Of a DNA stretch of 39,338 nt, positions 30,175 through 39,338 are shown in pieces. Source of the stretch: Candidatus Coprocola pullicola (GTDB lineage Bacteria > Bacillota > Clostridia > Lachnospirales > Anaerotignaceae); contig DVLQ01000039.1 of NCBI GenBank assembly GCA_018715395.1, positions 1-39,338 on the forward strand, in the 5' to 3' direction. A model generated the notes under the pieces. The model saw nothing but the letters and a program-made list of their open reading frames with translations. It did no database searches and was not told the DNA's origin. Within the stretch, counting starts at the first letter, position 1. Each line of letters opens with the position of its first letter. The position numbers and the translations under genes were made by a program.

Positions 30175-30906
30175 ATGAAACAAATATTATATGTTGTAGG
30201 AATTGGCGCTGAAGGCGGCGGCACTATGACAAAACAAGCACAGCAAACGCTTTCTCGTTGTCAGCTGATTGTAGGGTATCATGTTTATGTTGCATTAATA
30301 CAGAAAGACTTTCCGGATAAAATGTATTTTACAAGTCCTATGACACAAGAAAAGGAAAGAGTAGCCTATGCAATAGAACAATGTCAAAGAGGGATTGCAA
30401 CAGCAATCATATCCAGTGGCGACAGCGGTGTATATGGTATGGCTTCTCTTGTTTATGAACTGGCTGAAAATACAGATATTAGCGTGGAAGTCATTTCGGG
30501 TGTGACAGCTTGTTTAAGTGGAGGAGCTGTTTTGGGTGCTCCGCTTTCTCATGATTTTGCTGTTATCAGCTTAAGCGATTTACTAACCCCTTGGGAAGTG
30601 ATTGAAAAAAGACTGCGTTTGGCGGCAGAGGGAGATTTTGTAATTTGTATTTACAATCCATCCAGTAAAAAAAGAAAAGAATATTTGAAAAAGGCTTGTG
30701 ATATCGTACTAAAATACCAATCCCCCAAAACAGTATGCGGTATTGTAAAAAATATTGGCAGACAAGGACAGATAAGCAAAATATTAACATTGGAACAACT
30801 AAAAGACACTCAGGCAGATATGTTTACAACTGTTTTTATAGGAAATCGTCAAACAAAAATACGAAAAGGAAAAATGGTAACGCCACGAGGTTATGTTTAT
30901 GAATAA
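30175..30906 (+). CDS. cbiH: Precorrin-3B C17-methyltransferase CbiH
   Basis: VVGIGAEGGGTMTKQAQQTLSRCQLIVGYHVY, SSGDSGVYGMASLVYEL, YNPSSKKRKEYLKKACDIVLKYQ. Confidence 0.95.
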   Translation: MKQILYVVGIGAEGGGTMTKQAQQTLSRCQLIVGYHVYVALIQKDFPDKMYFTSPMTQEKERVAYAIEQCQRGIATAIISSGDSGVYGMASLVYELAENTDISVEVISGVTACLSGGAVLGAPLSHDFAVISLSDLLTPWEVIEKRLRLAAEGDFVICIYNPSSKKRKEYLKKACDIVLKYQSPKTVCGIVKNIGRQGQISKILTLEQLKDTQADMFTTVFIGNRQTKIRKGKMVTPRGYVYE

Positions 30907-32869
30907 AAAGATATTGCTTTTTGGAGGAACAACAGAAGGAAGAATGTTTGCACAATATTTATCTGGCACAAATGCGGATACAGATGTTGCAGTGGCTACA
31001 GAATATGGTCAGCAGCTTTTGCGGGAAAAAGAAAATTTGCATATCCTTTCTGGAAGAAAAGATATGTGTCAAATTCGGCAAATGATAAAAGAGCAAAGAT
31101 ATGTTTGTGTCATTGATGCGACGCACCCTCATGCAGTGGAGGTAACAAAAAATATCCAACAAGCTTGTCAGCAAACAAATACAAAATATTATAGACTTTT
31201 AAGAGAAAGTTGTGATGCTGAGGAAGGTGTTTGGGTAGATTCCATAGAAGAAGCAGTTTGTTTTTTACAAAAAACAACAGGAAATATATTTGTGACAACA
31301 GGAAGTAAAGAGTTAAACAAATTTAGAGTGTTGACTGATTTTTCTCAAAGAGTTTATGCTCGTATACTGCCTGTAGCAGAGGCAATACTTCAATGTCAAC
31401 AATATGGTATGACAGGAAAACACATCATATGTATGCAGGGACCATTTTCTACAGAAATGAATGTTGCACAGCTAAAACAAATACAAGCCAAATATATTGT
31501 TACAAAAGAATCGGGAAAAACAGGAGGGTTTCAACAAAAAATAGAAGCGGCACAACAAACCGGTGCATTGGCTGTTATCATAGGAAGAAAAAATATAGAA
31601 GAAGGTTTTTCTTTTTCTAAATTAACAGTAGAATTGCAAAAACAGTACTCTATTGTGGCAAAAAGACAAGTGACATTATTGGGAATTGGCGCAGGAGTGC
31701 ATACATTGACACAAGAAGGCAGACAAGCAGTACTGCAGGCCGACTGCATTATTGGCGCAAAGCGTATGATAGAGGCATTGTCCCATTTTGAAAAAGAGAG
31801 TTTTGTTAGCTACGAAAGTGAAAAAATTGCAGAATTTATTATAAAACAAAAACAGTATAAAAATATAGTTGTGGCTTTTTCTGGAGATATTGGATATTAC
31901 AGCGGTGCAAAAAAATTGTATGATTTGTTAAAGGATTTTGAAGTAAATACAATAAGCGGCGTATCTTCTGTTTCTTATTTTATGGCAAAGCTGCATACTT
32001 CTTGGGAGGATGCAAAGCTGTTGAGTCTGCATGGTAAGAAAGAGTCTGTTTTAGGACATATTTTACAAAATAAGAAAACAATTTTATTATTAGGAAAAAA
32101 AGACGATGCAGCAAATATTTGCTCTATGCTGTGTAAAAAAGGATTGAAAAATATAAGAGTCGTTTTGGGAGAAAATCTTTCTTATGATACAGAAAAAATA
32201 ACAAACGCTACAGCAGAAATATTACAAAACATACAAACGGCTCCTTTAGCAATATTATATATCGAAAATGAGCAATATTTACAAAAAAAACAACATTTTG
32301 GTATGTGTGATAATGCTTTTGTAAGAGGAAATGTTCCTATGACAAAAAGAGAAGTTCGTACAGTATTGCTTAGTTATATGATGCTAAAACAAGACGACAT
32401 TATTTGGGATGTGGGAGCAGGAACAGGTTCTGTTTCCGTAGAGATGGCGCTGCAATGCCCTTTTGGCACAGTATATGCCATTGAAAAAAAACAAAAAGCG
32501 CTTTTGCTTTTAGAAGAAAACAAACAAAAATGGCAGTGCTGGAATATGCAAATCATAGAAGGAAATGCACCGGAAATATTAAAACAACTGCCTGCCGCTG
32601 ATAAAGTGTTTATAGGAGGCAGCAGTGGCAGAGCAAAAGAAGTGATGAAAATCGCTTTAGAAAAAAATCCGCAAGCATACATTATAGCAACAGCTGTTAC
32701 AATAGAAACCATAAGAGATTTAGAGGAAAGCTTTTCTGAACTGGATATGCATTGGCAATGTACACAAATTGCTGTTACAAGAAGTGAAAATATAGGAAAG
32801 TATCACATGATGAAAGGACAAAATCCTGTATGGATATATTGGGGAAGCTCAACTATGAAAGGACAATGA
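30899..32869 (+). CDS. Trifunctional CbiJ-CbiE-CbiT fusion (precorrin-6A reductase + precorrin-6B/8 methyltransferase domains)
   Basis: CbiJ: KILLFGGTTEGRMFAQYL, VIDATHPHAVEVTKNI; CbiE: VTLLGIGAGVHTLTQEGRQAVLQADCIIGAKRM; CbiT: IIWDVGAGTGSVSVEMALQCPFGTVYAIEK. Confidence 0.92.
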   Translation: MNKKILLFGGTTEGRMFAQYLSGTNADTDVAVATEYGQQLLREKENLHILSGRKDMCQIRQMIKEQRYVCVIDATHPHAVEVTKNIQQACQQTNTKYYRLLRESCDAEEGVWVDSIEEAVCFLQKTTGNIFVTTGSKELNKFRVLTDFSQRVYARILPVAEAILQCQQYGMTGKHIICMQGPFSTEMNVAQLKQIQAKYIVTKESGKTGGFQQKIEAAQQTGALAVIIGRKNIEEGFSFSKLTVELQKQYSIVAKRQVTLLGIGAGVHTLTQEGRQAVLQADCIIGAKRMIEALSHFEKESFVSYESEKIAEFIIKQKQYKNIVVAFSGDIGYYSGAKKLYDLLKDFEVNTISGVSSVSYFMAKLHTSWEDAKLLSLHGKKESVLGHILQNKKTILLLGKKDDAANICSMLCKKGLKNIRVVLGENLSYDTEKITNATAEILQNIQTAPLAILYIENEQYLQKKQHFGMCDNAFVRGNVPMTKREVRTVLLSYMMLKQDDIIWDVGAGTGSVSVEMALQCPFGTVYAIEKKQKALLLLEENKQKWQCWNMQIIEGNAPEILKQLPAADKVFIGGSSGRAKEVMKIALEKNPQAYIIATAVTIETIRDLEESFSELDMHWQCTQIAVTRSENIGKYHMMKGQNPVWIYWGSSTMKGQ

Positions 32870-33219
32870 TGAAAAGAAAAATAATAGGAAGATTTGCAAA
32901 AAGCATGACAAAGTAAAATGTTTTGAAGACAACTTATCCAACTAAACATCAAGAGGTTATTTTTAACCATATCCATGTCCACAAAGGACATAAAAATACT
33001 TTAGAAAAAAGAGAAAATCATTTGTCTAACAGAAACGTCACTGTATTATAAATATGGACTGAAGCTAAAATGCTGATTAGAGAAAAGAAGCAGTACAATC
33101 TGAAACGCTTAAATAAAGCATCGCTGTTGCAATCTAATAAAGCAATTATTTCCCATTAGACTGAAGATATAAACAAGTGGGATTAAGTATAGGTATGGGA
33201 AAAATGAGTGAAATACAAT

Positions 33220-33475
33220 GGTTCTGTTAACTGAACATGAAAATAAAAGTACAGAAATTTGCGACAAATATATTTTTGATGTCTGTATTTATCTTTTCTA
33301 TAACCATAAAGGAAATGAGAAAAGCAATAGGGACAAAAAATAGAAAAATCTTTAAAAGTAATTTTTATATTTATGCATAGTAACAGCTCCTTTCGAGGAG
33401 AAACACTGTTTTAGTTCATTTTGTTGTACTTTCAATAAGGAGCTGTTGTCTATACCATTTTAACGTAACAGAATC
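33220..33475 (+). mobile_element. MITE copy C (256 bp) inside the cobalamin operon
   Basis: Ends GGTTCTGTTA / TAACAGAATC; 7/8 target duplication AATACAAT / AATACATT; matches copy B along its length. Confidence 0.85.
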
Positions 33476-33500
33476 AATACATTATATAGGAGAAAGTAGT

Positions 33501-34871
33501 ATGAAAATACCAAGAATACTTTTTGCCGCTCCTGCCAGCGGTATGGGCAAAACAACCATAACCTGTGGTTTTTTGGCTGTATTAAAAAAAAGAAATGTAG
33601 ATACCATTTCGTTTAAATGTGGTCCTGATTACATTGATACGCTTTTTCACAGCCATGTTTTGGGAGTGCCTTCTTATAATATAGATACCTTTTTAACAGG
33701 TGAAAAAAATGCTAAATTTCTTTTTTATAAAAATGCTGTAGGCAAAAAAATGGCTGTCATAGAAGGCGTAATGGGCTATTATGACGGATTGGGCAGCACA
33801 ACTTTAAAAGCCAGCAGTTATGATGTGGCAAATGTGACAAAGACACCTGTGATTATGGTCATACGTCCAAAGGGAATGAGCCTTTCTGTTGCAGCATTAC
33901 TAAAAGGTTTTTTGCAGTATCAACAAAAAAGCTATATAAAAGGGGTAATACTCAACGGTGTTTCACAAATGTTTTATCAAACGCTAAAAGATGTGATAGA
34001 AAAAGAATTGCCTATCAAAGTATATGGCTATTTGCCTCAAAAGCAAGAATTTGCATTGCAAAGCCGTCATCTTGGATTGGTGACGCCTGATGATACACAA
34101 CAGCTACAAAAAAAATTATATTACTTAGCAGAAGAAATGGAAAAAAATATGGATATAGAGGGGATTATGTCATTAGCAGAATCAGCAGAAGAATTGCCTG
34201 ACATGGTATTGCCAAAAAATGAAGTAGAAAAAAAATGTACTATTGCAGTAGCAAAGGATAGAGCATTTTGTTTTTATTATAAAGATAATTTACAGTATTT
34301 GGAGGAAAATGGATGTCAACTGGTCTATTTCAGTCCTTTAAAAGACAAAAATTTACCAAAAGAGGCAGACGGTATTTTTTTAGGCGGAGGATATCCGGAG
34401 CTATATGCCAAAGAGCTTTCTCAAAACAATACAATGATTGCAAGTATCAAAAACGCCATTGCGCAAGGCATGCCGGTATGGGCAGAATGCGGAGGGTTTT
34501 TATACCTTCATGAAACATTGCAGGATGCACAAGAAAAAAGCTATGCCATGGTTGGAGCTATAAAAGCCCACGCTTTTGGTGAAAAGCAATTAAAGCATTT
34601 TGGTTATATTACATTACAAGCCCAAAAAGACACATTTCTTTGCAAAAAAGGAGAAAGCATTCCAGCCCATGAATTTCATTATTGGCAAAGTACCAATCCA
34701 GGAAATGCTTTTTTAGCGGAAAAATATTCTAAAAAAAGAAGTTGGCAGTGTATTCACGACCAAAGAAATATTTTTGCAGGATTTGCTCACATTCATTTTT
34801 ATGGAAATACGATATTTGCAGATAACTGGATAAAGCAATGTATACAATGGAGGAGAGAAAAAAAAGTATGA
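33501..34871 (+). CDS. cbiA: Cobyrinate a,c-diamide synthase CbiA
   Basis: RILFAAPASGMGKTTITCGFLAVLKKR, FKCGPDYIDTLFHS, GGGYPELYAKELSQN, WAECGGFLYL. Confidence 0.95.
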   Translation: MKIPRILFAAPASGMGKTTITCGFLAVLKKRNVDTISFKCGPDYIDTLFHSHVLGVPSYNIDTFLTGEKNAKFLFYKNAVGKKMAVIEGVMGYYDGLGSTTLKASSYDVANVTKTPVIMVIRPKGMSLSVAALLKGFLQYQQKSYIKGVILNGVSQMFYQTLKDVIEKELPIKVYGYLPQKQEFALQSRHLGLVTPDDTQQLQKKLYYLAEEMEKNMDIEGIMSLAESAEELPDMVLPKNEVEKKCTIAVAKDRAFCFYYKDNLQYLEENGCQLVYFSPLKDKNLPKEADGIFLGGGYPELYAKELSQNNTMIASIKNAIAQGMPVWAECGGFLYLHETLQDAQEKSYAMVGAIKAHAFGEKQLKHFGYITLQAQKDTFLCKKGESIPAHEFHYWQSTNPGNAFLAEKYSKKRSWQCIHDQRNIFAGFAHIHFYGNTIFADNWIKQCIQWRREKKV

Positions 34872-35842
34872 AAAGAAATGTTTGTGCTATGTTGGCAGGC
34901 TTTTGTATGGATATGCTTTTTGGCGACCCTTCTGCATTGCCACACCCTATTTGCTGGATAGGAGGTTTGATAGCTAAAACGGAAAAAATATTGAGAAAAT
35001 ATCTTCCAAAAACAGAAAAAGCAGAAAAATGTGGTGGGATTTTTCTAATTTTTGTTATACTTTTGGTATCATTAACAATACCTGCTATATTTTTATATTT
35101 CATAGGTTTTTTTGGAATATTGCCCGTATTTTTGTTGGAAACGATAATATGCTGGTATATGCTTGCCACAAAATCTTTAAAAAAGGAAAGTATGGCTGTT
35201 TATAAAAAATTAAAACAAAATGATTTAAAAGGAGCAAGAAAGGCTGTTTCCCGTATTGTAGGAAGAGATACTCAAAATTTGACAAAAGAAGGCGTAACGA
35301 AAGCGGCGATTGAAACTGTAGCAGAAAATACCTCAGATGGCGTAGTAGCTCCTTTATTTTATATGACTATGTTTGGACCACTAGGGGGTGTGTTTTACAA
35401 GGCAGTCAATACAATGGATTCTATGGTAGGATATAAAAATGAAAAATATATTTATTTTGGAAGATATCCTGCAAAACTAGACGATATTATCAATTATATC
35501 CCGGCGAGGCTTTCAGCGCTTTTTATGATATTGAGTGCAAAGCTGTTAGGATATCATAGCAAAGACAGCTTTAAAATATGGAGAAGGGACGGCAGAAACC
35601 ACGCAAGCCCCAATTCTGCCCAAACAGAAGCGGCTTGTGCCGGCGCATTGGGCATACAGTTAGCAGGAGATGCATGGTATTTTGGAAAAAAATATAAAAA
35701 ACCGTTTATTGGTGATAAAAAAAGAGAAATTGTATCAGAAGATATTCAAAAAGCAAATCGTTTGCTTTATACTACAGCGATGATAGCGGTTTTTGCATTT
35801 TCTGTGGCAGGTGTTTTATTAGGAAAAAAAAGAATTGATTAA
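34868..35842 (+). CDS. cbiB: Cobalamin biosynthesis protein CbiB
   Basis: GFCMDMLFGDPSALPHPICWIGGLI, AVSRIVGRDTQNLTKEGVTKAAIETVAENTSDGVVAPLFYM, NTMDSMVGYKNEKY. Confidence 0.94.
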   Translation: MKRNVCAMLAGFCMDMLFGDPSALPHPICWIGGLIAKTEKILRKYLPKTEKAEKCGGIFLIFVILLVSLTIPAIFLYFIGFFGILPVFLLETIICWYMLATKSLKKESMAVYKKLKQNDLKGARKAVSRIVGRDTQNLTKEGVTKAAIETVAENTSDGVVAPLFYMTMFGPLGGVFYKAVNTMDSMVGYKNEKYIYFGRYPAKLDDIINYIPARLSALFMILSAKLLGYHSKDSFKIWRRDGRNHASPNSAQTEAACAGALGIQLAGDAWYFGKKYKKPFIGDKKREIVSEDIQKANRLLYTTAMIAVFAFSVAGVLLGKKRID

Positions 35843-35862
35843 GATGAGGAGGAACTTTTTTT

Positions 35863-36924
35863 ATGAGAACTTATAAACATGGCGGCGATGTATATAGTTA
35901 TGATGTAGAGATGGATTTTTCGGCAAATATCAATCCGCTTGGTATGCCGGAGTCTGTCAAAAAAGCTGTACAAGAATCTATTGCAGATTGTATTCACTAT
36001 CCAGACCCTTATTGCAGAGATCTGACAGCGGGTATTTCTAAAAAAGAAAATGTACCAGAGGAATATATTCTTTGTGGAAACGGGGCAGCAGATTTGATAT
36101 TTCGCTTTGTGTTGGCAAAACGTCCCAAAAAGGCATTGATACTGGCTCCTAGTTTTTCAGAATATGAAGGGGCATTGGCGGTAGGAGAATGTGAAGTTTC
36201 TTACTATACATTAAGTAATCAAAATGGTTTTCGTTTAACGGAGGATTTTCTTCATCAAATTACAGACGAGGTAGATACAGTTGTACTTTGTAATCCAAAT
36301 AATCCAACGGGAAGACTCATAGAGCCGGAATTATTAGAAAAAGTGGCAGAACAGTGCCAAAAAACAAATACATTTTTATTTTTAGATGAATGCTTTTTGG
36401 ATTTTATGGAAGATGGTAATGAAAGAAGTATGAAAAACAAATTGGCTGATAACAGCAGTTTGTTAATATTAAAAGCTTTTACAAAAATGTATGGTATACC
36501 TGGATTACGTTTGGGATATTGTCTTTGCAGTGATAAAGAACTGATTGAAAAAATGCGTTCTGCAAGCCAAAGTTGGGCAGTGTCTGTTCCTGCACAAGCT
36601 GCCGGAGTGGCGGCATTGGCAGAAACAAAATTTGTTGAAAATACAATTCAATTGATAAAGCAAGAACAACATTATCTTCTTTCGGAATTAAGAAATATAG
36701 GTATTCCTTGTTATCCTCCTTCTGCAAATTATATCTTTTTCAAGGAAGAACAGGGAATTTATGAAAGATTGTTAAAAAAGGGTATTCTTATTAGAAGCTG
36801 CCATAATTATCCCGGCTTGGAGCATGGCTATTTTAGAATTGCCATAAAAAGTCATGAAGAAAATGAAAAACTCATACAAGCTATTAGAGAAGTAATTAAA
36901 GAAGGTTCCATATGGCAAAGGTGA
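35863..36924 (+). CDS. cobD: Threonine-phosphate decarboxylase CobD (PLP-dependent)
   Basis: HGGDVYSYDVEMDFSANINPLGMPESV, NPNNPTGRLIE, LKAFTKMYGIPGLRLGYCL. Confidence 0.94.
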   Translation: MRTYKHGGDVYSYDVEMDFSANINPLGMPESVKKAVQESIADCIHYPDPYCRDLTAGISKKENVPEEYILCGNGAADLIFRFVLAKRPKKALILAPSFSEYEGALAVGECEVSYYTLSNQNGFRLTEDFLHQITDEVDTVVLCNPNNPTGRLIEPELLEKVAEQCQKTNTFLFLDECFLDFMEDGNERSMKNKLADNSSLLILKAFTKMYGIPGLRLGYCLCSDKELIEKMRSASQSWAVSVPAQAAGVAALAETKFVENTIQLIKQEQHYLLSELRNIGIPCYPPSANYIFFKEEQGIYERLLKKGILIRSCHNYPGLEHGYFRIAIKSHEENEKLIQAIREVIKEGSIWQR

Positions 36925-38420
36925 TTATGGTACAAGGAACAATGTCCAATGCAGGAAAAAGTTGGGTTGTAGCCGGGCTTTGTCGCATTTTTAGACAAGA
37001 CGGATATCATGTGGCACCATTTAAGTCGCAAAATATGGCTCTGAATTCGTTTATTACAAAAGAGGGGTTAGAAATGGGCAGAGCGCAAGTGATGCAATGT
37101 GAAGCGGCAGGCATTGAACCTTCTGTACAAATGAATCCTATATTATTAAAACCAACAAATGAAATAGGCTCACAGGTTATTTTAAATGGAGAAGTGATAG
37201 GAAATTTTTCTGCAAAAGAATATTTTCAAAAGAAAAAAGATTTTTTGCCAGAAATAAAAAAAGCGTATGATGTTTTAGCGGAAAAATATGATATTATTGT
37301 GATAGAAGGAGCAGGCAGTCCTGCCGAAATCAATTTAAAAAAAGATGATATTGTAAATATGGGTATGGCTGAATTGGCGGACGCTCCTGTGATATTGATA
37401 GGAGATATTGATAGAGGCGGGGTTTTTGCCCAGTTGGTAGGCACGATGATGCTTTTGGAAAAAAAAGAACAAAACAGAATCAAAGGTTTTGTGATCAATA
37501 AATTTAGAGGAGATGTAACTTTGTTACAGTCCGGTATTACTATGTTAGAGGAAAAATGTCAAAAAAAAGTGTTGGGGGTCATACCGTATTTATCTATTGA
37601 TATTGAAGATGAGGACAGTCTTTCACAGCGATTTGAAAAAAAAGAAAAAAGAGGGCTTTTGGATATTGCAGTCATTCATTTTCCTCATATTTCTAATTTT
37701 ACGGATTTTAATAGATTGGAAGCGATAGAAGGCATTTGTTTACGATATGTCAAAAAAACGTCGGAATTAAAGTGGCCTGATATGATTATACTTCCCGGTA
37801 CAAAAAACACCATAGAAGATTTACTTTTTATCAGACAAGAAGGACTGGAAAGTGCTATCAAAAAGCTCTCTCAAAAGGGAGTCATTGTTTTTGGTATTTG
37901 TGGAGGATACCAAATGATGGGTAATCTTCTTTCAGACCCTTATGGTATAGAAAAAAAGGGTACTATAAGAGGTATGCAATTGCTTCCGATTAAAACAATA
38001 TTTGAAAAGGAAAAAACAAGAACAAGAGTAAAAGGAAGATTTTTAACAGTTTTTGGAGATTTAAAAGAACTTTCGGAAAAAATATTTTGGGGATATGAAA
38101 TTCATATGGGAAAAACAGAAATAGAAAAAGGACAGCCCTTTACCAAAATAGTCAAAGAAAATAAAGATGATCAAATAGATGGAGTTCAAAATCAAAATTG
38201 TTATGGCACTTATGTACATGGTATTTTTGATGCAGAAGAAACCGCGCAGGCATTGATAAAAGCATTGTGCCAAAAAAAGAATATAGATTGCACAGATATA
38301 TTAAAAAATACAGTAAACTGGCAAGCTTATAAACAAAAACAATATGATTTGTTGGCAGATACCATAAGAAGTAGCTTGGATATGCAAGAGATTTATAAAA
38401 TATTGGAAGGAGGCAGATAA
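36912..38420 (+). CDS. cbiP: Cobyric acid synthase CbiP/CobQ
   Basis: MVQGTMSNAGKSWVVAGLCRIFRQDGYHVAPFKSQNMALNSFIT, IEGAGSPAEINLKKDDIVNMGMAE, GICGGYQMMG. Confidence 0.96.
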   Translation: MAKVIMVQGTMSNAGKSWVVAGLCRIFRQDGYHVAPFKSQNMALNSFITKEGLEMGRAQVMQCEAAGIEPSVQMNPILLKPTNEIGSQVILNGEVIGNFSAKEYFQKKKDFLPEIKKAYDVLAEKYDIIVIEGAGSPAEINLKKDDIVNMGMAELADAPVILIGDIDRGGVFAQLVGTMMLLEKKEQNRIKGFVINKFRGDVTLLQSGITMLEEKCQKKVLGVIPYLSIDIEDEDSLSQRFEKKEKRGLLDIAVIHFPHISNFTDFNRLEAIEGICLRYVKKTSELKWPDMIILPGTKNTIEDLLFIRQEGLESAIKKLSQKGVIVFGICGGYQMMGNLLSDPYGIEKKGTIRGMQLLPIKTIFEKEKTRTRVKGRFLTVFGDLKELSEKIFWGYEIHMGKTEIEKGQPFTKIVKENKDDQIDGVQNQNCYGTYVHGIFDAEETAQALIKALCQKKNIDCTDILKNTVNWQAYKQKQYDLLADTIRSSLDMQEIYKILEGGR

Positions 38421-39068
38421 GTGAAATTTGAATTGGAAGAAATAAAACCTGCTGATATTGAAAAAAGAAGCTTTCAAATCATTAGCAAAATATTGAAAAA
38501 AGAATATCCTAATGTGGTATTAAAAAAAGAAGAAGAACCCATTATCAAAAGAGTGATACATACAACGGCAGATTTTGAATATTTGGATACACTTTGTTTT
38601 TCTCATGATGCTGTAAAAAAAGGCAAAGAGGCGCTTCAAAAGGGTGTTTGTATTGTGACAGACACCCAAATGGTGAAATCCGGAATAAATAAAAAATTTG
38701 TAGAGTATTTAGGAGGAGAGGTCTACTGCTTTATGTCTGATGAAGATGTGGTGGAATTAGCAAAAAAGCAAAATATCACAAGAGCGATGGCTAGTATAGA
38801 TAAAGCAAGTACATTGAAAAAACCGCTTATTTTTGCAATAGGAAATGCACCAACAGCTTTGATAAGAATTTATGAATTGACACAAAAAAATCAATTCAAT
38901 CCTAAGTTAATTATTGGCGTGCCGGTAGGGTTTGTCAATGTGATACAGGCAAAGGAGCTAATATTGACATTAAACGTACCTTCTATTGTATCCAAAGGAA
39001 GAAAAGGAGGCAGCAACGTAGCGGCAGCCATTTGCAATGCGCTGCTTTATGAATTGATTCAAAGATAA
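38421..39068 (+). CDS. cbiC: Cobalt-precorrin-8 methylmutase CbiC (GTG start)
   Basis: RVIHTTADFEYLDTLCFS, VCIVTDTQMVKSGINK, FAIGNAPTALIRIYEL, IIGVPVGFVNV. Confidence 0.95.
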   Translation: MKFELEEIKPADIEKRSFQIISKILKKEYPNVVLKKEEEPIIKRVIHTTADFEYLDTLCFSHDAVKKGKEALQKGVCIVTDTQMVKSGINKKFVEYLGGEVYCFMSDEDVVELAKKQNITRAMASIDKASTLKKPLIFAIGNAPTALIRIYELTQKNQFNPKLIIGVPVGFVNVIQAKELILTLNVPSIVSKGRKGGSNVAAAICNALLYELIQR

Positions 39069-39211
39069 TCCTCTTTAACTTTGTGGAATCATAAAATACA
39101 AAAAAATGTCCTTATCAATGGGTATATTATATCCAAATTGAATAAAAAGTGATGCAATGAAGTAAAGCTTCAATCATTCTTATAAAAGAAAAATTCTACT
39201 ATTTACAATAT

Positions 39212-39338
39212 TGAACTGCACCCCATTTGTTAGACAGTATGATATACTGAATAACAAGTGGGGTGATTTTTATGCCAAAAGGAGTACCAAATAAACGATA
39301 TACACCAGAATTCAAGCAACTGGTGGTAGAAACGATGC
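39212..39338 (+). mobile_element. Left end of an IS3-family (IS150-like) element, truncated by the window edge
   Basis: TGAACTGCACCCCATTTGTTAGACA terminus; OrfA start MPKGVPNKRYTPEFKQLVVETM at 39272. Confidence 0.7.

Noticed and set aside
1-39338. CRISPR array, tRNA or rRNA genes
   Set aside because: No regularly spaced short repeats or recognisable tRNA/rRNA sequence noticed by eye; a tRNAscan/Infernal run would be decisive.

Overview
Low-GC Firmicutes/Clostridia-like chromosomal window. (1) 1-9 kb: an accessory catabolic cluster with two tandem DeoR regulators, an OPA-type MFS transporter broken by a TGA, an Fe-dependent alcohol dehydrogenase, an XRE-cupin regulator, and a glycyl radical enzyme (GRE) with its activase. 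The GRE active-site loop reads GCVVP rather than the GCxEP I recall for diol dehydratases, choline lyase and sulfolyases. (2) 9-14 kb: a YczE-like membrane protein, an XRE regulator, decayed terD-like and FGGY-kinase genes, and a transaldolase/FSA-like gene. (3) 14-27 kb: PLD-like protein, PadR/HAAS operon, decayed blaI/blaR1-like locus interrupted by an IS5-family element, TPR-DUF2185 protein, thioredoxin reductase and aldo/keto reductase. (4) 27-39 kb: anaerobic cobalamin operon cbiD-F-G-H-(J-E-T fusion)-A-B-cobD-P-C. (5) Start of an IS3-like element at the right edge. The strongest unusual signal is a transposon/MITE family: one decayed 1.2-kb parent and four short derivatives, with 8-bp target duplications that I could read directly. 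In four of five copies the same end sits 24-26 bp upstream of a start codon, against the ribosome-binding site. A second repeat family (three copies) lies only between convergent genes, has compensatory hairpins, and is flanked by duplicated terminator-like hairpins.
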